DNA of 64,000 nt. Origin: Pseudovibrio ascidiaceicola (GTDB lineage: Bacteria; Pseudomonadota; Alphaproteobacteria; Rhizobiales; Stappiaceae). This document shows positions 17,276 through 26,017 of the stretch, piece by piece. The number at the start of each line of letters is the position of its first letter. The stretch's first letter is position 1. The translations under genes and the position numbers were made by a program. The notes beneath the pieces were generated by a model. The model was given only the letters and a program-made list of their open reading frames with translations, ran no database searches and had not been told where the DNA came from. The stretch is taken from positions 148,976 to 212,975 of the forward strand of contig NZ_FOSK01000011.1 in assembly GCF_900114245.1 (NCBI RefSeq), written 5' to 3'.

Positions 17276-18745
17276 GTGGCAGTTGGAAGTGGTCCAGAAA
17301 ATTCCGATCCTTCAAAAAAGCGTGGATCTGAGAAAAAGCCGGATGTGGACTTGAGCGAAAAGTTCCATGGCATCTCTTACCAGAAGAAAGCTGAACCTAA
17401 CTTCTACCAGCAGCTGAAGCGCGGTGTTTTAGGGCCAAAAGCTCCGGAAGGGGACTTGCCTTTACGTGTACGTAGTGAAGTAGCGCGTCAGGAAGCGGCT
17501 TCTGAGCGACTGATTGGCATTGTCCAGCTCGGCGTCATCATCTTCTTCGCGGTTCTCTATGCCCTCGCTCCGAGGGCTGAAGGCACAATGGGTTTCAACT
17601 TCGTTCCCATCGCCTTTTCTTGTTATCTTGTCTTTACGCTCATTCGAATTTACGTCTCTTTCAGGACCATACTGCCGGTCTGGTATCTGGTCTTGTCCAT
17701 CATGGCAGATGTGGCACTTTTGGTTGGGCTGATATTCTCCTTCCACATCCAATACGCCCAGCACCCCACCTTCTATCTCAAAGCCCCGACCTTGATGTAC
17801 TTGTTCCTGTTCATCGCTTTGAGAGCGCTCCGCTTTGATCCTCGGTATGTAATCCTCACTGGGGTCTTCGGCGCCCTGGGCTGGTTGGGGTTGGTGTTCT
17901 ACGCTCTGACGTATCAGGGTGGCTCGACGCTCATCACTCGAAACTACATTGAGTATCTAACAGGCGAAGCGGTTCTCATCGGAGCCGAGCTGGACAAGTT
18001 GATCATCATTCTGTCAGTGACAGCGCTTCTTGCCCTTTCAATCTTTAGAGCTCGCCGTACCTTCTTCTCAGCCATTCGCCAAAAGAATGCGGTGAAAGAC
18101 TTGAGCCGCTTTTTTACGCCGGAAGTTGCAAGTTCCATTGTGGAATCTGAAAGCAGGCTCATGGCTGGAACAGGAGAAATCCGGGACGTTGCCATCCTTC
18201 TTGTAGACATCCGGTCTTTCACAAAAACTGCCGCCAAATTGCCGCCAGAGACCACCATGCGTGTTCTGAGTCTCTATCAAAAGAAGGCTGCAAAGGCGAT
18301 TTTGGGAGAGGGAGGCAAGATCGACAAGTTCCTCGGTGATGGTATCCTCGCAACCTTTGGCGCTGTGTCAGACAGCGAAACATATGCGGCCGATGCGCTG
18401 CGTGCAGGTGTCGAGCTGGCTCACATTCTGGAGGAAGAGTGCGCTGATCTTGAAGCCGCAGGCTGGCCCACAAAGTTTGAAGTTGGTGTAGGTGTGGCAG
18501 CAGGACCCGTCAGTGTTGGAGTTGTTGGAGTACGGGACCGATTGGAGTTCACGGTGATTGGTGACGCTGTAAACCGCGCAGCAAAGCTGGAAGCTGCCAA
18601 CAAGGTTCAGGGCACCCGGTTCCTGACGGATGGTGCAAGTTATTCCATGGCCCTACGACAAGGGTATAAGGGAAACATGATAGATTTAAAGTCTGAGTGT
18701 GTTGCGGGAATCAATGGAAAAGTAGACCTTGTGGCTTTGGCGTGA
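17276..18745 (+). CDS. Membrane-bound class III adenylate/guanylate cyclase
   Basis: A protein of 489 residues. Residues 1-75 are hydrophilic. Residues about 80-265 hold six predicted membrane helices (for example LIGIVQLGVIIFFAVLYALA). A short linker (FSAIRQKNAVKDLSRFF) leads into a class III cyclase domain from about 285. The domain has ILLVDIRSFTKTAAKLPPE with the first metal Asp, DKFLGDGILATFGA with the second, and EFTVIGDAVNRAAKLE with the purine-selecting Asp and transition-state Asn; the usual Arg four residues after the Asn is Lys. It starts at GTG with GGGAGA upstream and follows the MBL gene by 86 nt. It probably responds to a membrane signal and supplies the ligand of the cNMP-binding protein. 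Confidence 0.92.
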   Translation: MAVGSGPENSDPSKKRGSEKKPDVDLSEKFHGISYQKKAEPNFYQQLKRGVLGPKAPEGDLPLRVRSEVARQEAASERLIGIVQLGVIIFFAVLYALAPRAEGTMGFNFVPIAFSCYLVFTLIRIYVSFRTILPVWYLVLSIMADVALLVGLIFSFHIQYAQHPTFYLKAPTLMYLFLFIALRALRFDPRYVILTGVFGALGWLGLVFYALTYQGGSTLITRNYIEYLTGEAVLIGAELDKLIIILSVTALLALSIFRARRTFFSAIRQKNAVKDLSRFFTPEVASSIVESESRLMAGTGEIRDVAILLVDIRSFTKTAAKLPPETTMRVLSLYQKKAAKAILGEGGKIDKFLGDGILATFGAVSDSETYAADALRAGVELAHILEEECADLEAAGWPTKFEVGVGVAAGPVSVGVVGVRDRLEFTVIGDAVNRAAKLEAANKVQGTRFLTDGASYSMALRQGYKGNMIDLKSECVAGINGKVDLVALA

Positions 18746-18856
18746 GAATGATTTTCTCATGCCGACCCGCAATCCAGCATTTTGCTGCTTTCAAAGAATT
18801 TTGGCGGGAGCTTTGAAAGACAGCGGGGCAAACAAAATGAATCGGGATGGGATTCC

Positions 18857-19624
18857 ATGCAACTTAATAAAGAAATTGCAGCCGTTGTAACCGGCGGCTC
18901 ATCAGGTCTTGGCGCGGCAACCGCACGGAAATTGGCTGGCCATGGCGTGAAAGTAACTCTTTTCGACGTAAATGAAGAAGCAGGTAACGCACTGGCACAA
19001 GAAATTGGTGCTCAGTTTGTAAAAGTTGACGTCACAAGCGATGACAGCGTGAAAGCTGGTCTGGATGCAGCTGAAGCAGCGCACGGCCCAACACGCATTC
19101 TCGTCAATTGTGCAGGTATCGCACCTGTTGCAAAAACCACCTCTCGTGGCGAACCGCACCCAATGGATATGTTCCAGACGGTCATTAACGTAAATCTCGT
19201 TGGCACGTTCCGCTGTATGTCATTTGCTGGAACACGCATGGCAAGTCTTGATCCACTGACAGAAGACGGTGAGCGCGGCGTGATCATCTCCACTGCATCT
19301 GTGGCGGCATTTGATGGTCAGATTGGCCAGGCAGCTTACGCGGCGTCCAAAGGCGGCATCGCTGCTTTAACACTGCCTGTTGCACGTGATCTGTCTAAGT
19401 CTGGCATTCGTGTAATGACTGTTGCACCGGGTATCTTCGAAACTCCAATGCTTCGTGGTCTCTCTCAGGAAGTCCAGGACTCACTTGGTCAGCAGGTGCC
19501 GTTCCCGTCTCGTTTGGGTCGCGGTGATGAATACGCGCAGCTGGTGGAAGCAATTTGCACCAACCCAATGCTGAACGGTGAAACCATCCGCTTGGATGGC
19601 GCAATCCGTATGGCTCCGCGCTAA
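18857..19624 (+). CDS. Short-chain dehydrogenase, 3-hydroxyacyl-CoA dehydrogenase type (HSD10-like)
   Basis: A classical SDR of 255 residues with the NAD site TGGSSGLGAAT near residue 13 and acidic D38 (LFDVNEE) favouring NAD over NADP. NCAGIAP, catalytic Ser in IISTASVAAF, and YAASKGG with catalytic Tyr and Lys follow. The overall pattern (GPTRILVNCAGIAPVAKT, MDMFQTVINVNLVGTFRC) resembles 3-hydroxyacyl-CoA dehydrogenase type 2, which acts in branched-chain or fatty acyl-CoA oxidation. The frame is open from 18782, but ATG 18857 preceded by GGGATGGGA starts right at the domain. A strong hairpin follows the stop, so it is probably monocistronic. Confidence 0.88.
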   Translation: MQLNKEIAAVVTGGSSGLGAATARKLAGHGVKVTLFDVNEEAGNALAQEIGAQFVKVDVTSDDSVKAGLDAAEAAHGPTRILVNCAGIAPVAKTTSRGEPHPMDMFQTVINVNLVGTFRCMSFAGTRMASLDPLTEDGERGVIISTASVAAFDGQIGQAAYAASKGGIAALTLPVARDLSKSGIRVMTVAPGIFETPMLRGLSQEVQDSLGQQVPFPSRLGRGDEYAQLVEAICTNPMLNGETIRLDGAIRMAPR

Positions 19625-19635
19625 GCAATGTTCTG

Positions 19636-19660
19636 GCCTGAGAGCATTGGGCTCTCAGGC
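19636..19660 (+). terminator. Perfect hairpin after the dehydrogenase gene
   Basis: GCCTGAGAGC (19636-19645) and GCTCTCAGGC (19651-19660) form a perfect 10-bp stem with a 5-nt loop 12 nt after the stop. The U-tract is poor (TGGTTTC), so termination may be incomplete. Confidence 0.6.
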
Positions 19661-19808
19661 TGGTTTCAGGTTGAGAAACAGCCAGACCTACCAATATGGT
19701 CTAATCCAAAGGTCGACTAAGTGCTTAGGCACTCCCTCGTGCAGTGATATCTTAGTCCTGCTAAGTTCATCGGATTGTAGTTTACAGATCCGATTCCTAG
19801 AGGCCTTC

Positions 19809-21149
19809 ATGGCGACCTATACCAGCTCCACTCCCCAACAGTTTTTCGGCGACCTTCCAGAACAGACTGACGTTCTGATCATTGGCGGTGGCGTGATTGG
19901 CACCTGCACAGCTTATTGGCTGGCACAAAAGGGTGTGAATGTGACACTCTGCGAAAAAGGCCGCGTTGCTGGTGAGCAGTCGAGCCGCAACTGGGGTTGG
20001 GTTCGTCAGCAAGGCAGGGATGCTGCAGAACTTCCCATATCCATGGAAAGCAGCAGGCTCTGGCAGCAGCTGATGAAGGAGACCGGTAAGGATCTCGGGT
20101 TTCGCCAGGAGGGTGTTTATTATCTGGCAGAAAAAGAAGAGGACCTCAAAAACTACGAGGACTTTCTTGAACTTGCCAAACAGCATCAACTTGACACCAA
20201 ACTCCTCAGTAAAGACGAAATCTACGCCAAAATTCCGGGGCGTGACGGCAAATGGATTGGCGGCATGGTCACACCAAGCGATGGCCGCGCTGAACCATGG
20301 ATAGCTGTACCTGCGATTGGCCGGGCGGCTGAACGGAACGGTGCTGTCATTGTTGAAGACTGTGCAGTACGCACGCTGGAATTCGAAGGTGGCAAGCTCA
20401 CCGGTGCTGTGACCGAGAAAGGTGCGATCAAAGCAAACCGCGTCTTGATCGCCGCGGGTGCGTGGTCCTCACTCTTTGCGCAAAATCTCGGCGTGTCCAT
20501 GCCTCAGCTGTGCGTACGGGCAACTGTAGCTGCGACCAAGGCTGTACCTGATCTTTTCAATGGCAACGCAGCAGACGGCACATTTGCGTTCCGTAAAAGA
20601 GTAGATGGCGGCTACACGCTTGCGGTCAGTGATATTCATGACCACTACATCGGTAAAGACTCATTTCGTCATCTCTTCAAGTGGCTTCCTGCTGTGAAAG
20701 CATCCTTCAAAGGCATTTCTTTTGGCATGAACCCACCCAAAAACTATCCAGATTCATGGGCACATAAACGCCATTGGTCTGGAGATGAGATCACACCGTT
20801 TGAAACATGTCGTGTGCTAAACCCTGATCCAAGCCCGAAAGCTCTCAAACGCATTCAGGCTCGTCTGGTTGACCGCTTCCCACAGCTCAAAGGGCTGCAA
20901 ATGGAAGAAAGCTGGGCTGGAATGATTGATGCAATGCCGGATTTTGTTCCGATCATGGATGAAGTTCCAACGCAAAAGGGCGTGTTTATCGCAACAGGTT
21001 TTTCCGGGCATGGGTTCGGTATAGGGCCAGCTGCTGGGCGCATCATGGCAGATTTGCTCATGGATAAACCCGCGCGCTACGACCTGACGCGCTTCCGTTA
21101 TTCGCGGTTTTCCGATGGCTCTAAGATCGAGCTCGGACCCTTTATCTAA
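19809..21149 (+). CDS. FAD-dependent amine/amino-acid oxidoreductase (DAO family), copy 1
   Basis: A protein of 446 residues. The N-terminal FAD-binding motif is DVLIIGGGVIGTCTAYWLA near 21-39, followed by VTLCEKGRVAGEQSSRNWGW, the region that carries the ribose-contact Glu and positions the flavin. The C-terminal GHGFGIGPAAGR closes the FAD site. This is the DadA/sarcosine-oxidase (DAO) fold, which oxidises amines or D-amino acids to imines. The extended upstream frame lacks a ribosome site, and ATG 19809 begins the conserved N-terminus. The next gene is a full-length paralogue 18 nt downstream. Electron acceptor (oxygen or quinone) and substrate are not evident. Confidence 0.88.
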   Translation: MATYTSSTPQQFFGDLPEQTDVLIIGGGVIGTCTAYWLAQKGVNVTLCEKGRVAGEQSSRNWGWVRQQGRDAAELPISMESSRLWQQLMKETGKDLGFRQEGVYYLAEKEEDLKNYEDFLELAKQHQLDTKLLSKDEIYAKIPGRDGKWIGGMVTPSDGRAEPWIAVPAIGRAAERNGAVIVEDCAVRTLEFEGGKLTGAVTEKGAIKANRVLIAAGAWSSLFAQNLGVSMPQLCVRATVAATKAVPDLFNGNAADGTFAFRKRVDGGYTLAVSDIHDHYIGKDSFRHLFKWLPAVKASFKGISFGMNPPKNYPDSWAHKRHWSGDEITPFETCRVLNPDPSPKALKRIQARLVDRFPQLKGLQMEESWAGMIDAMPDFVPIMDEVPTQKGVFIATGFSGHGFGIGPAAGRIMADLLMDKPARYDLTRFRYSRFSDGSKIELGPFI

Positions 21150-21167
21150 CCTCCTTGAGTAAGTGAC

Positions 21168-22469
21168 GTGATTTATTCAGAAAATACACCGCAGCAGTTC
21201 CATGGAGAACAGCCGCAGGAAACTGACGTGCTCATCATCGGCGGCGGCATCATTGGTGTTTGCACTGCGTATTACCTTGCTAAGAAGGGCGTAAGCGTCA
21301 CCCTTTGCGAAAAGGGGCGTGTTGCAGGCGAGCAGTCCAGCCGCAATTGGGGCTGGATCCGCCAGCAAGGACGTGATGAACCGGAGATCCCGCTCTCGAT
21401 TGAAGCACGCTGCCTATGGGCCGAGCTCAGCAAAGAGACAGAGGAGGACCTCGGCTACAGCGCGACTGGCGTCTACTACCTTGCTGAGAAGCATGAGGAC
21501 TTGGAAAATTTCGAGAAGTTCGTCGAGCTTGGCCGGAAATATGATCTCGATACCTGCATGATCTCAAGAGCGCAGGTTCATGAAGACATCAAAGGTAAAG
21601 ATGGGCGTTGGATTGGCGGAATGCATACTGCCAGTGATGGTCGGGCTGAACCCGGACAAGCAACACTCGGCATTGCAAAAGCTGCAGAGCGTCTTGGAGC
21701 TGTCATCTGCGAAAACACTGCTGTTCGTACATTGGTAAAATCTGGCGGTGAAGTCGTTGGTGCTGTCACAGAGCAGGGCGAGATCAAGGCGGGGCAGGTA
21801 ATGCTGGCAGGTGGGGCATGGTCTTCTCTATTCGCCGCCAATGCAGGTATTAAACTGCCTCAGCTTTCCGTGGAGCTGACTGTTGCAGCAACGCAAGTCG
21901 TGCCGGATGTCTTCCCGGCAAATGCCTCAGACAACACCTTCGCCATGCGCCGTCGTCAGGATGGTGGCTACACGCTGGCACTCAAGAACAACCAGACCCA
22001 CCATATCGGTCTGGATTCTTTTAAGTTCTTGAAAGAATGGCTGCCCAACATGGCCGAAAACTTAAAAGGCACCAGCATCAAGCCGTGGTCTCCCAAAAAC
22101 TACCCTGACCACTGGATGCAAAAACGGCGCTGGACCGGAGCGGACATAACGCCATTTGAAGCCATGCGCGTTCTTAACTCCAAGCCTGATCAGAAAGAGC
22201 TGAGAGCTTTAACCGAGGCTCTTGTCGATCGCTTCCCTCAGCTCAAAGGAACGAAACTGCAATCCGCCTGGGGCGGTCTCATTGATGCTATGCCAGACTT
22301 TCTGCCTGTAATCGATAGAGCACCAAATCAGAACAACCTGCATATCGTGACTGGTTTCTCTGGTCATGGATTTGGTATTGGACCATCCATCGGACGCCTA
22401 ATGGCAGACGTGCTCATGGGAAAAAATGCAGGTCATGATCTCTCCAGTTTTGCCTTTAACCGGTTCTAA
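21168..22469 (+). CDS. FAD-dependent amine/amino-acid oxidoreductase (DAO family), copy 2
   Basis: A protein of 433 residues, clearly homologous to the preceding gene along its whole length. It has the same start (NTPQQFHGEQPQETDVLIIG), the same GEQSSRNWGWIRQQGRD block, GRWIGGMHTASDGRAEP, and the same GHGFGIGPSIGR C-terminal FAD motif. It starts at GTG 21168, 18 nt after the first copy, so the pair is one operon from a tandem duplication. The differences are spread evenly, suggesting an old duplication with separate substrates, or the two subunits of one enzyme. A hairpin (22481-22487 with 22513-22519) follows the stop. Confidence 0.88.
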   Translation: MIYSENTPQQFHGEQPQETDVLIIGGGIIGVCTAYYLAKKGVSVTLCEKGRVAGEQSSRNWGWIRQQGRDEPEIPLSIEARCLWAELSKETEEDLGYSATGVYYLAEKHEDLENFEKFVELGRKYDLDTCMISRAQVHEDIKGKDGRWIGGMHTASDGRAEPGQATLGIAKAAERLGAVICENTAVRTLVKSGGEVVGAVTEQGEIKAGQVMLAGGAWSSLFAANAGIKLPQLSVELTVAATQVVPDVFPANASDNTFAMRRRQDGGYTLALKNNQTHHIGLDSFKFLKEWLPNMAENLKGTSIKPWSPKNYPDHWMQKRRWTGADITPFEAMRVLNSKPDQKELRALTEALVDRFPQLKGTKLQSAWGGLIDAMPDFLPVIDRAPNQNNLHIVTGFSGHGFGIGPSIGRLMADVLMGKNAGHDLSSFAFNRF

Positions 22470-22660
22470 AAACAGCAAGACTTGAGCCTCTGACAGGTGA
22501 CACCCGAGAAATGCTCAAGCGATCAGAAGGGGAGAGGCGTACCCGCGGGTACTCTTTTTCTCATTAGTGGTGTAAGCTGAAGAAAAGTTGCCAAATTAGT
22601 CCGATAAAACTAACTATACCGCAACGCGTAAAAAACATATTCGCCAGACTGGGGTTTTCG

Positions 22661-24508
22661 ATGCCAAACTATCGTTCGCGCACTTCCACACACGGCCGCA
22701 ACATGGCAGGCGCCAGAGGCCTGTGGCGGGCAACCGGTGTTAAAGAAAATGACTTCGGCAAGCCAATTATTGCTGTCGTCAACTCCTTCACGCAGTTCGT
22801 GCCTGGCCACGTGCATTTGAAAGACCTCGGCCAACTCGTCGCTCGCGAAATTGAGCAGGCTGGTGGTATCGCAAAAGAGTTCAACACCATTGCAGTCGAT
22901 GACGGCATCGCAATGGGCCACGATGGCATGCTCTACTCCTTGCCATCTCGCGAGTTGATTGCCGACTCCGTAGAGTACATGGTCAACGCACATTGTGCAG
23001 ATGCCATGGTCTGTATTTCCAACTGTGACAAGATCACTCCAGGCATGTTGATGGCGTCTTTACGCCTGAACATTCCAACTGTGTTTGTGTCCGGTGGACC
23101 GATGGAAGCTGGCAAAGTAACGCTCGCAAACGGTGAAAAACGCAAAGTTGACCTTGTCGACGCAATGATCGCGGCAGCTGATGACAACGTTTCTGACAGC
23201 GACGTTGAAAGCATCGAGCGCAGCGCATGCCCGACGTGTGGGTCCTGTTCTGGCATGTTCACCGCAAACTCCATGAACTGTCTGACAGAAGCTCTGGGCC
23301 TTTCCCTTCCGGGCAATGGCTCCACTCTGGCAACGCATTCTGACCGTAAACGCCTGTTCATCGAAGCTGGTCACCTGATCGTCGATCTGGCAAAACGCTA
23401 TTACGAACAGGAAGATGAGAGCGCACTGCCGCGTAACATTGCAAACTTCAAGGCCTTTGAAAACGCAATGATTATGGACATCGCGATGGGTGGTTCCACC
23501 AACACCGTTCTGCACTTGCTGGCTGCAGCGCAGGAAGGTGAGGTGGACTTCACCATGGAAGACATTGACCGCCTGTCTCGCATCGTACCAGTGCTGTGTA
23601 AGGTGGCTCCATCGGTTGCCAACGTTCACATGGAAGACATTCACCGCGCAGGTGGCATCCTCGGCATTTTGGGCGAGCTGGATCGCGCAGGCCTCATCGA
23701 TACCTCAGTAAAATCAGTACATGCCAAAGACTTGGCTGACGCACTTGAGCGCTGGGATATTAAACGCACAGACAGCACTAGCGTACGAGAGTTCTTCTCA
23801 GCCGCACCTGGCGGTGTGCCAACGCAGGTCGCCTTCTCTCAGAGCTCCCGCTATGCTGAAGGCGTAGATGAAGACCGTGAAAACGGCGTTATCCGTTCTA
23901 AAGAACATGCCTTCTCACAGGATGGCGGACTGGCAGTGCTCTACGGTAATCTGGCAGAAGATGGCTGTATCGTTAAGACAGCTGGCGTAGACGAGAGCAT
24001 TCTCTCATTCTCTGGCCCAGCACGCATCTTTGAATCTCAGGATACCGCAGTAAGTGCGATCCTGACTGGTAAAGTGAAAGAAGGCGACATCGTCCTCATT
24101 CGCTACGAAGGCCCTCGTGGTGGTCCCGGAATGCAGGAAATGCTGTATCCAACCAGCTATCTCAAGTCCAAAGGCCTCGGCAAAGCCTGTGCGCTCATCA
24201 CAGATGGCCGCTTCTCTGGTGGCTCCTCCGGCTTGTCCATTGGTCATGTCTCTCCAGAAGCGGCAGAAGGCGGCAACATCGGTCTGTTGGAAGAAGGCGA
24301 TATGATTGATATCGACATTCCAAACCGTAAGATCGAGATGCGTGTTTCTGATGAAGAACTTGCCTCCCGTCGCTCTGCTATGGAAGCAAAAGGCAATGAT
24401 GCATGGAAGCCTGTTGAGACGCGTAAGCGCAAGGTTACCACCGCGCTGAAGGCCTACGCTGCCATGACAACCAGCGCAGCCAAAGGCGCAGTTCGTAAAG
24501 TCGACTAA
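22661..24508 (+). CDS. ilvD: Dihydroxy-acid dehydratase
   Basis: A protein of 615 residues, the normal length for IlvD, which dehydrates 2,3-dihydroxy-isovalerate or -methylvalerate in valine, leucine and isoleucine synthesis. The iron-sulphur cluster ligands are visible: SNCDKITPG and the [18 protein letters not shown] block with its cysteines. [20 protein letters not shown] near the C-terminus is the family signature, with the catalytic Ser region. It starts at ATG 22661 with GGGGT upstream and ends before a strong terminator, so it is a single-gene unit. It is not clustered with other ilv genes here. Confidence 0.97.
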   Translation: MPNYRSRTSTHGRNMAGARGLWRATGVKENDFGKPIIAVVNSFTQFVPGHVHLKDLGQLVAREIEQAGGIAKEFNTIAVDDGIAMGHDGMLYSLPSRELIADSVEYMVNAHCADAMVCISNCDKITPGMLMASLRLNIPTVFVSGGPMEAGKVTLANGEKRKVDLVDAMIAAADDNVSDSDVESIERSACPTCGSCSGMFTANSMNCLTEALGLSLPGNGSTLATHSDRKRLFIEAGHLIVDLAKRYYEQEDESALPRNIANFKAFENAMIMDIAMGGSTNTVLHLLAAAQEGEVDFTMEDIDRLSRIVPVLCKVAPSVANVHMEDIHRAGGILGILGELDRAGLIDTSVKSVHAKDLADALERWDIKRTDSTSVREFFSAAPGGVPTQVAFSQSSRYAEGVDEDRENGVIRSKEHAFSQDGGLAVLYGNLAEDGCIVKTAGVDESILSFSGPARIFESQDTAVSAILTGKVKEGDIVLIRYEGPRGGPGMQEMLYPTSYLKSKGLGKACALITDGRFSGGSSGLSIGHVSPEAAEGGNIGLLEEGDMIDIDIPNRKIEMRVSDEELASRRSAMEAKGNDAWKPVETRKRKVTTALKAYAAMTTSAAKGAVRKVD

Positions 24509-24532
24509 GCCTCAGGTTCAATAAGACGTTTA

Positions 24533-24565
24533 AAAGCCCCGTGGAGACCATCTCTACGGGGCTTT
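24533..24565 (+). terminator. ilvD: Rho-independent terminator of ilvD
   Basis: AAAGCCCCGT (24533-24542) pairs with ACGGGGCTTT (24556-24565), and the inner GGAGA/TCTCT extends the stem to about 15 bp with one G-U pair and a 3-nt loop. It is followed by CTATTGT. The position, 25 nt after the ilvD stop, makes this a confident terminator. Confidence 0.85.
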
Positions 24566-24592
24566 CTATTGTAAGGAGCATGTTTTGAGTGT

Positions 24593-25243
24593 TTAGCTCG
24601 GCGCACTCACATATCGCAGATAGGGTAGGACTGTTTTCACAGAGCCAAATTTGACTTCCGCGTCCTCAGTACTCACAGCTGGAGGTACGATCACATCTTC
24701 ACCAATAGTCCAGTCAGCAGGCGTTGCAACACCCTTAGCAGACATTTGAAGTCCATCCAGAGCACGCAGGATTTCTGCAAAATTTCGCCCGACGGTCATA
24801 GGGTAGGTCATCATCAGTTTCACTTGCTTGTCCGGCCCAATGATAAAGACAGAACGAACTGTTGCTGAATCAGCAGGTGTGCGGCCATCAGGAAGCACAT
24901 ATTCAGCAGGAAGCATGTCGAAGGCCTTGGCCATTTCAAGGCCAGCATCGGCTACAATCGCAAAGTCTGGCTTTGCACCGCCGACGGACTCAATATCGAC
25001 TTTCCACTTCTTGTGGTCTTCCACGCCATCAACTGAAACGCCAAGGACTTTGGTGTTGCGCTTGGCCCATTCATTACCAAGCTGGGCCACAGCGCCGAAT
25101 TCAGTCGTACAAACAGGTGTAAAATCCTTAGGGTGAGAGAAAATGATCGCCCAACTGTCTCCAACCCAATCGTGCAGACTTATCTCTCCATGATCAGTGG
25201 GAACAGTCAAATTAGGGATCGTGTCGTTTATGCGTAAAACCAT
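24593..25243 (-). CDS. 1-Cys peroxiredoxin (Prx6 family)
   Basis: A protein of 216 residues that reduces hydrogen peroxide and organic peroxides. The peroxidatic cysteine is in DFTPVCTTEFG at residue 45 and is the only cysteine in the protein, so there is no resolving cysteine; it must be recycled by glutathione or another thiol. The C-terminal YVLPDGRTPADSATVRSVFIIGP and LPYLRYVSAPS parts are typical of the Prx6 group. It is convergent with ilvD and divergent from the SRPBCC gene. Cytoplasmic. Confidence 0.94.
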   Translation of the reverse strand: MVLRINDTIPNLTVPTDHGEISLHDWVGDSWAIIFSHPKDFTPVCTTEFGAVAQLGNEWAKRNTKVLGVSVDGVEDHKKWKVDIESVGGAKPDFAIVADAGLEMAKAFDMLPAEYVLPDGRTPADSATVRSVFIIGPDKQVKLMMTYPMTVGRNFAEILRALDGLQMSAKGVATPADWTIGEDVIVPPAVSTEDAEVKFGSVKTVLPYLRYVSAPS

Positions 25244-25502
25244 GATTTGTCCTCGTCTGATATGGCACTAAGACTGAGATAAGACTGCAATATGCCTTTT
25301 TTCGGCCTACCAACATCTTCGTTCAGATTAGCTTTCAGCGAAACAATAAAAGCAAAATGTGGGAACATGCCATCTTTAATTTTTGAAGCAAGAGGTTCTA
25401 ATCTGTGCCGAAACGTGACGGTGTAAAAGTTTGAGCTTCTGACTCGACAGTTTGTGGATATAAATCTGTCTTATGAAATCACTGAGCAACAGGAGTAGGG
25501 GT

Positions 25503-25964
25503 ATGATCACACCAGTGGTGAAAACGATTAGGGTGGACTGTAGTCCGGAAAGAGCCTTCGAGGTTTTTACTGGTGATTTCAGTAAATGGTGGCCAATCCA
25601 GACCCATTCTGTCACCGCAATGAATGGCGGTGAACTCCCCGAGATCTTTTGTGAGCGGCAAGAAGGCGGCAAGCTATATGAAGTTGCAAAGGACGGCACA
25701 CGCCATGATTGGGGAACGCTCAAAATTTATCAGCCTGCCAAAGCCCTTTCGATCCTTTGGCACATCAATAACCCGGAGAGCATGGCAACCTGTGTAGATG
25801 TGACGTTTGAGAAGGACGGTGAAGGCACCAGAGTGGTTTTGAGCCATCACGATTGGGAAAAGCTTGGCGAAATTGGCTCCACAATGCGTGAAAGCTATAA
25901 CAATGGCTGGATCAGCGTGTTTGAGGTGCATTTCAAAAACGCGTGTAACTCCAGTCTCGCTTAG
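25503..25964 (+). CDS. SRPBCC (AHSA1/START-like) domain protein
   Basis: A protein of 153 residues with an SRPBCC fold. Signs are TIRVDCSPERAFEVFTGDFSKWWP at the start, LYEVAKDGTRHDWGTLKIYQPAKALSILWH in the middle, and VVLSHHDWEKLGEIG followed by a C-terminal helix, as in Activator-of-Hsp90-like proteins. Such proteins bind hydrophobic ligands or act as small enzymes; no specific function can be assigned. ATG 25503 is preceded by a strong AGGAGTAGGGG and is chosen over the upstream in-frame codon at 25473. Single gene, followed by a shared hairpin. Confidence 0.8.
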   Translation: MITPVVKTIRVDCSPERAFEVFTGDFSKWWPIQTHSVTAMNGGELPEIFCERQEGGKLYEVAKDGTRHDWGTLKIYQPAKALSILWHINNPESMATCVDVTFEKDGEGTRVVLSHHDWEKLGEIGSTMRESYNNGWISVFEVHFKNACNSSLA

Positions 25965-25973
25965 AAAGCAAAA

Positions 25974-25998
25974 CCTCGCTGACTATTCTCCAGCGAGG
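25974..25998 (-). terminator. Terminator of the taurine-type ABC operon
   Basis: CCTCGCTG (25974-25981) and CAGCGAGG (25991-25998) form a perfect 8-bp stem with a 9-nt loop. Read on the minus strand it is followed by TTTTGCTTTC, so it terminates the ABC operon that ends at 26018. It may also serve the convergent SRPBCC gene. Confidence 0.7.
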
Positions 25999-26017
25999 CC
26001 TGTCTGTTTGCGCGGTC

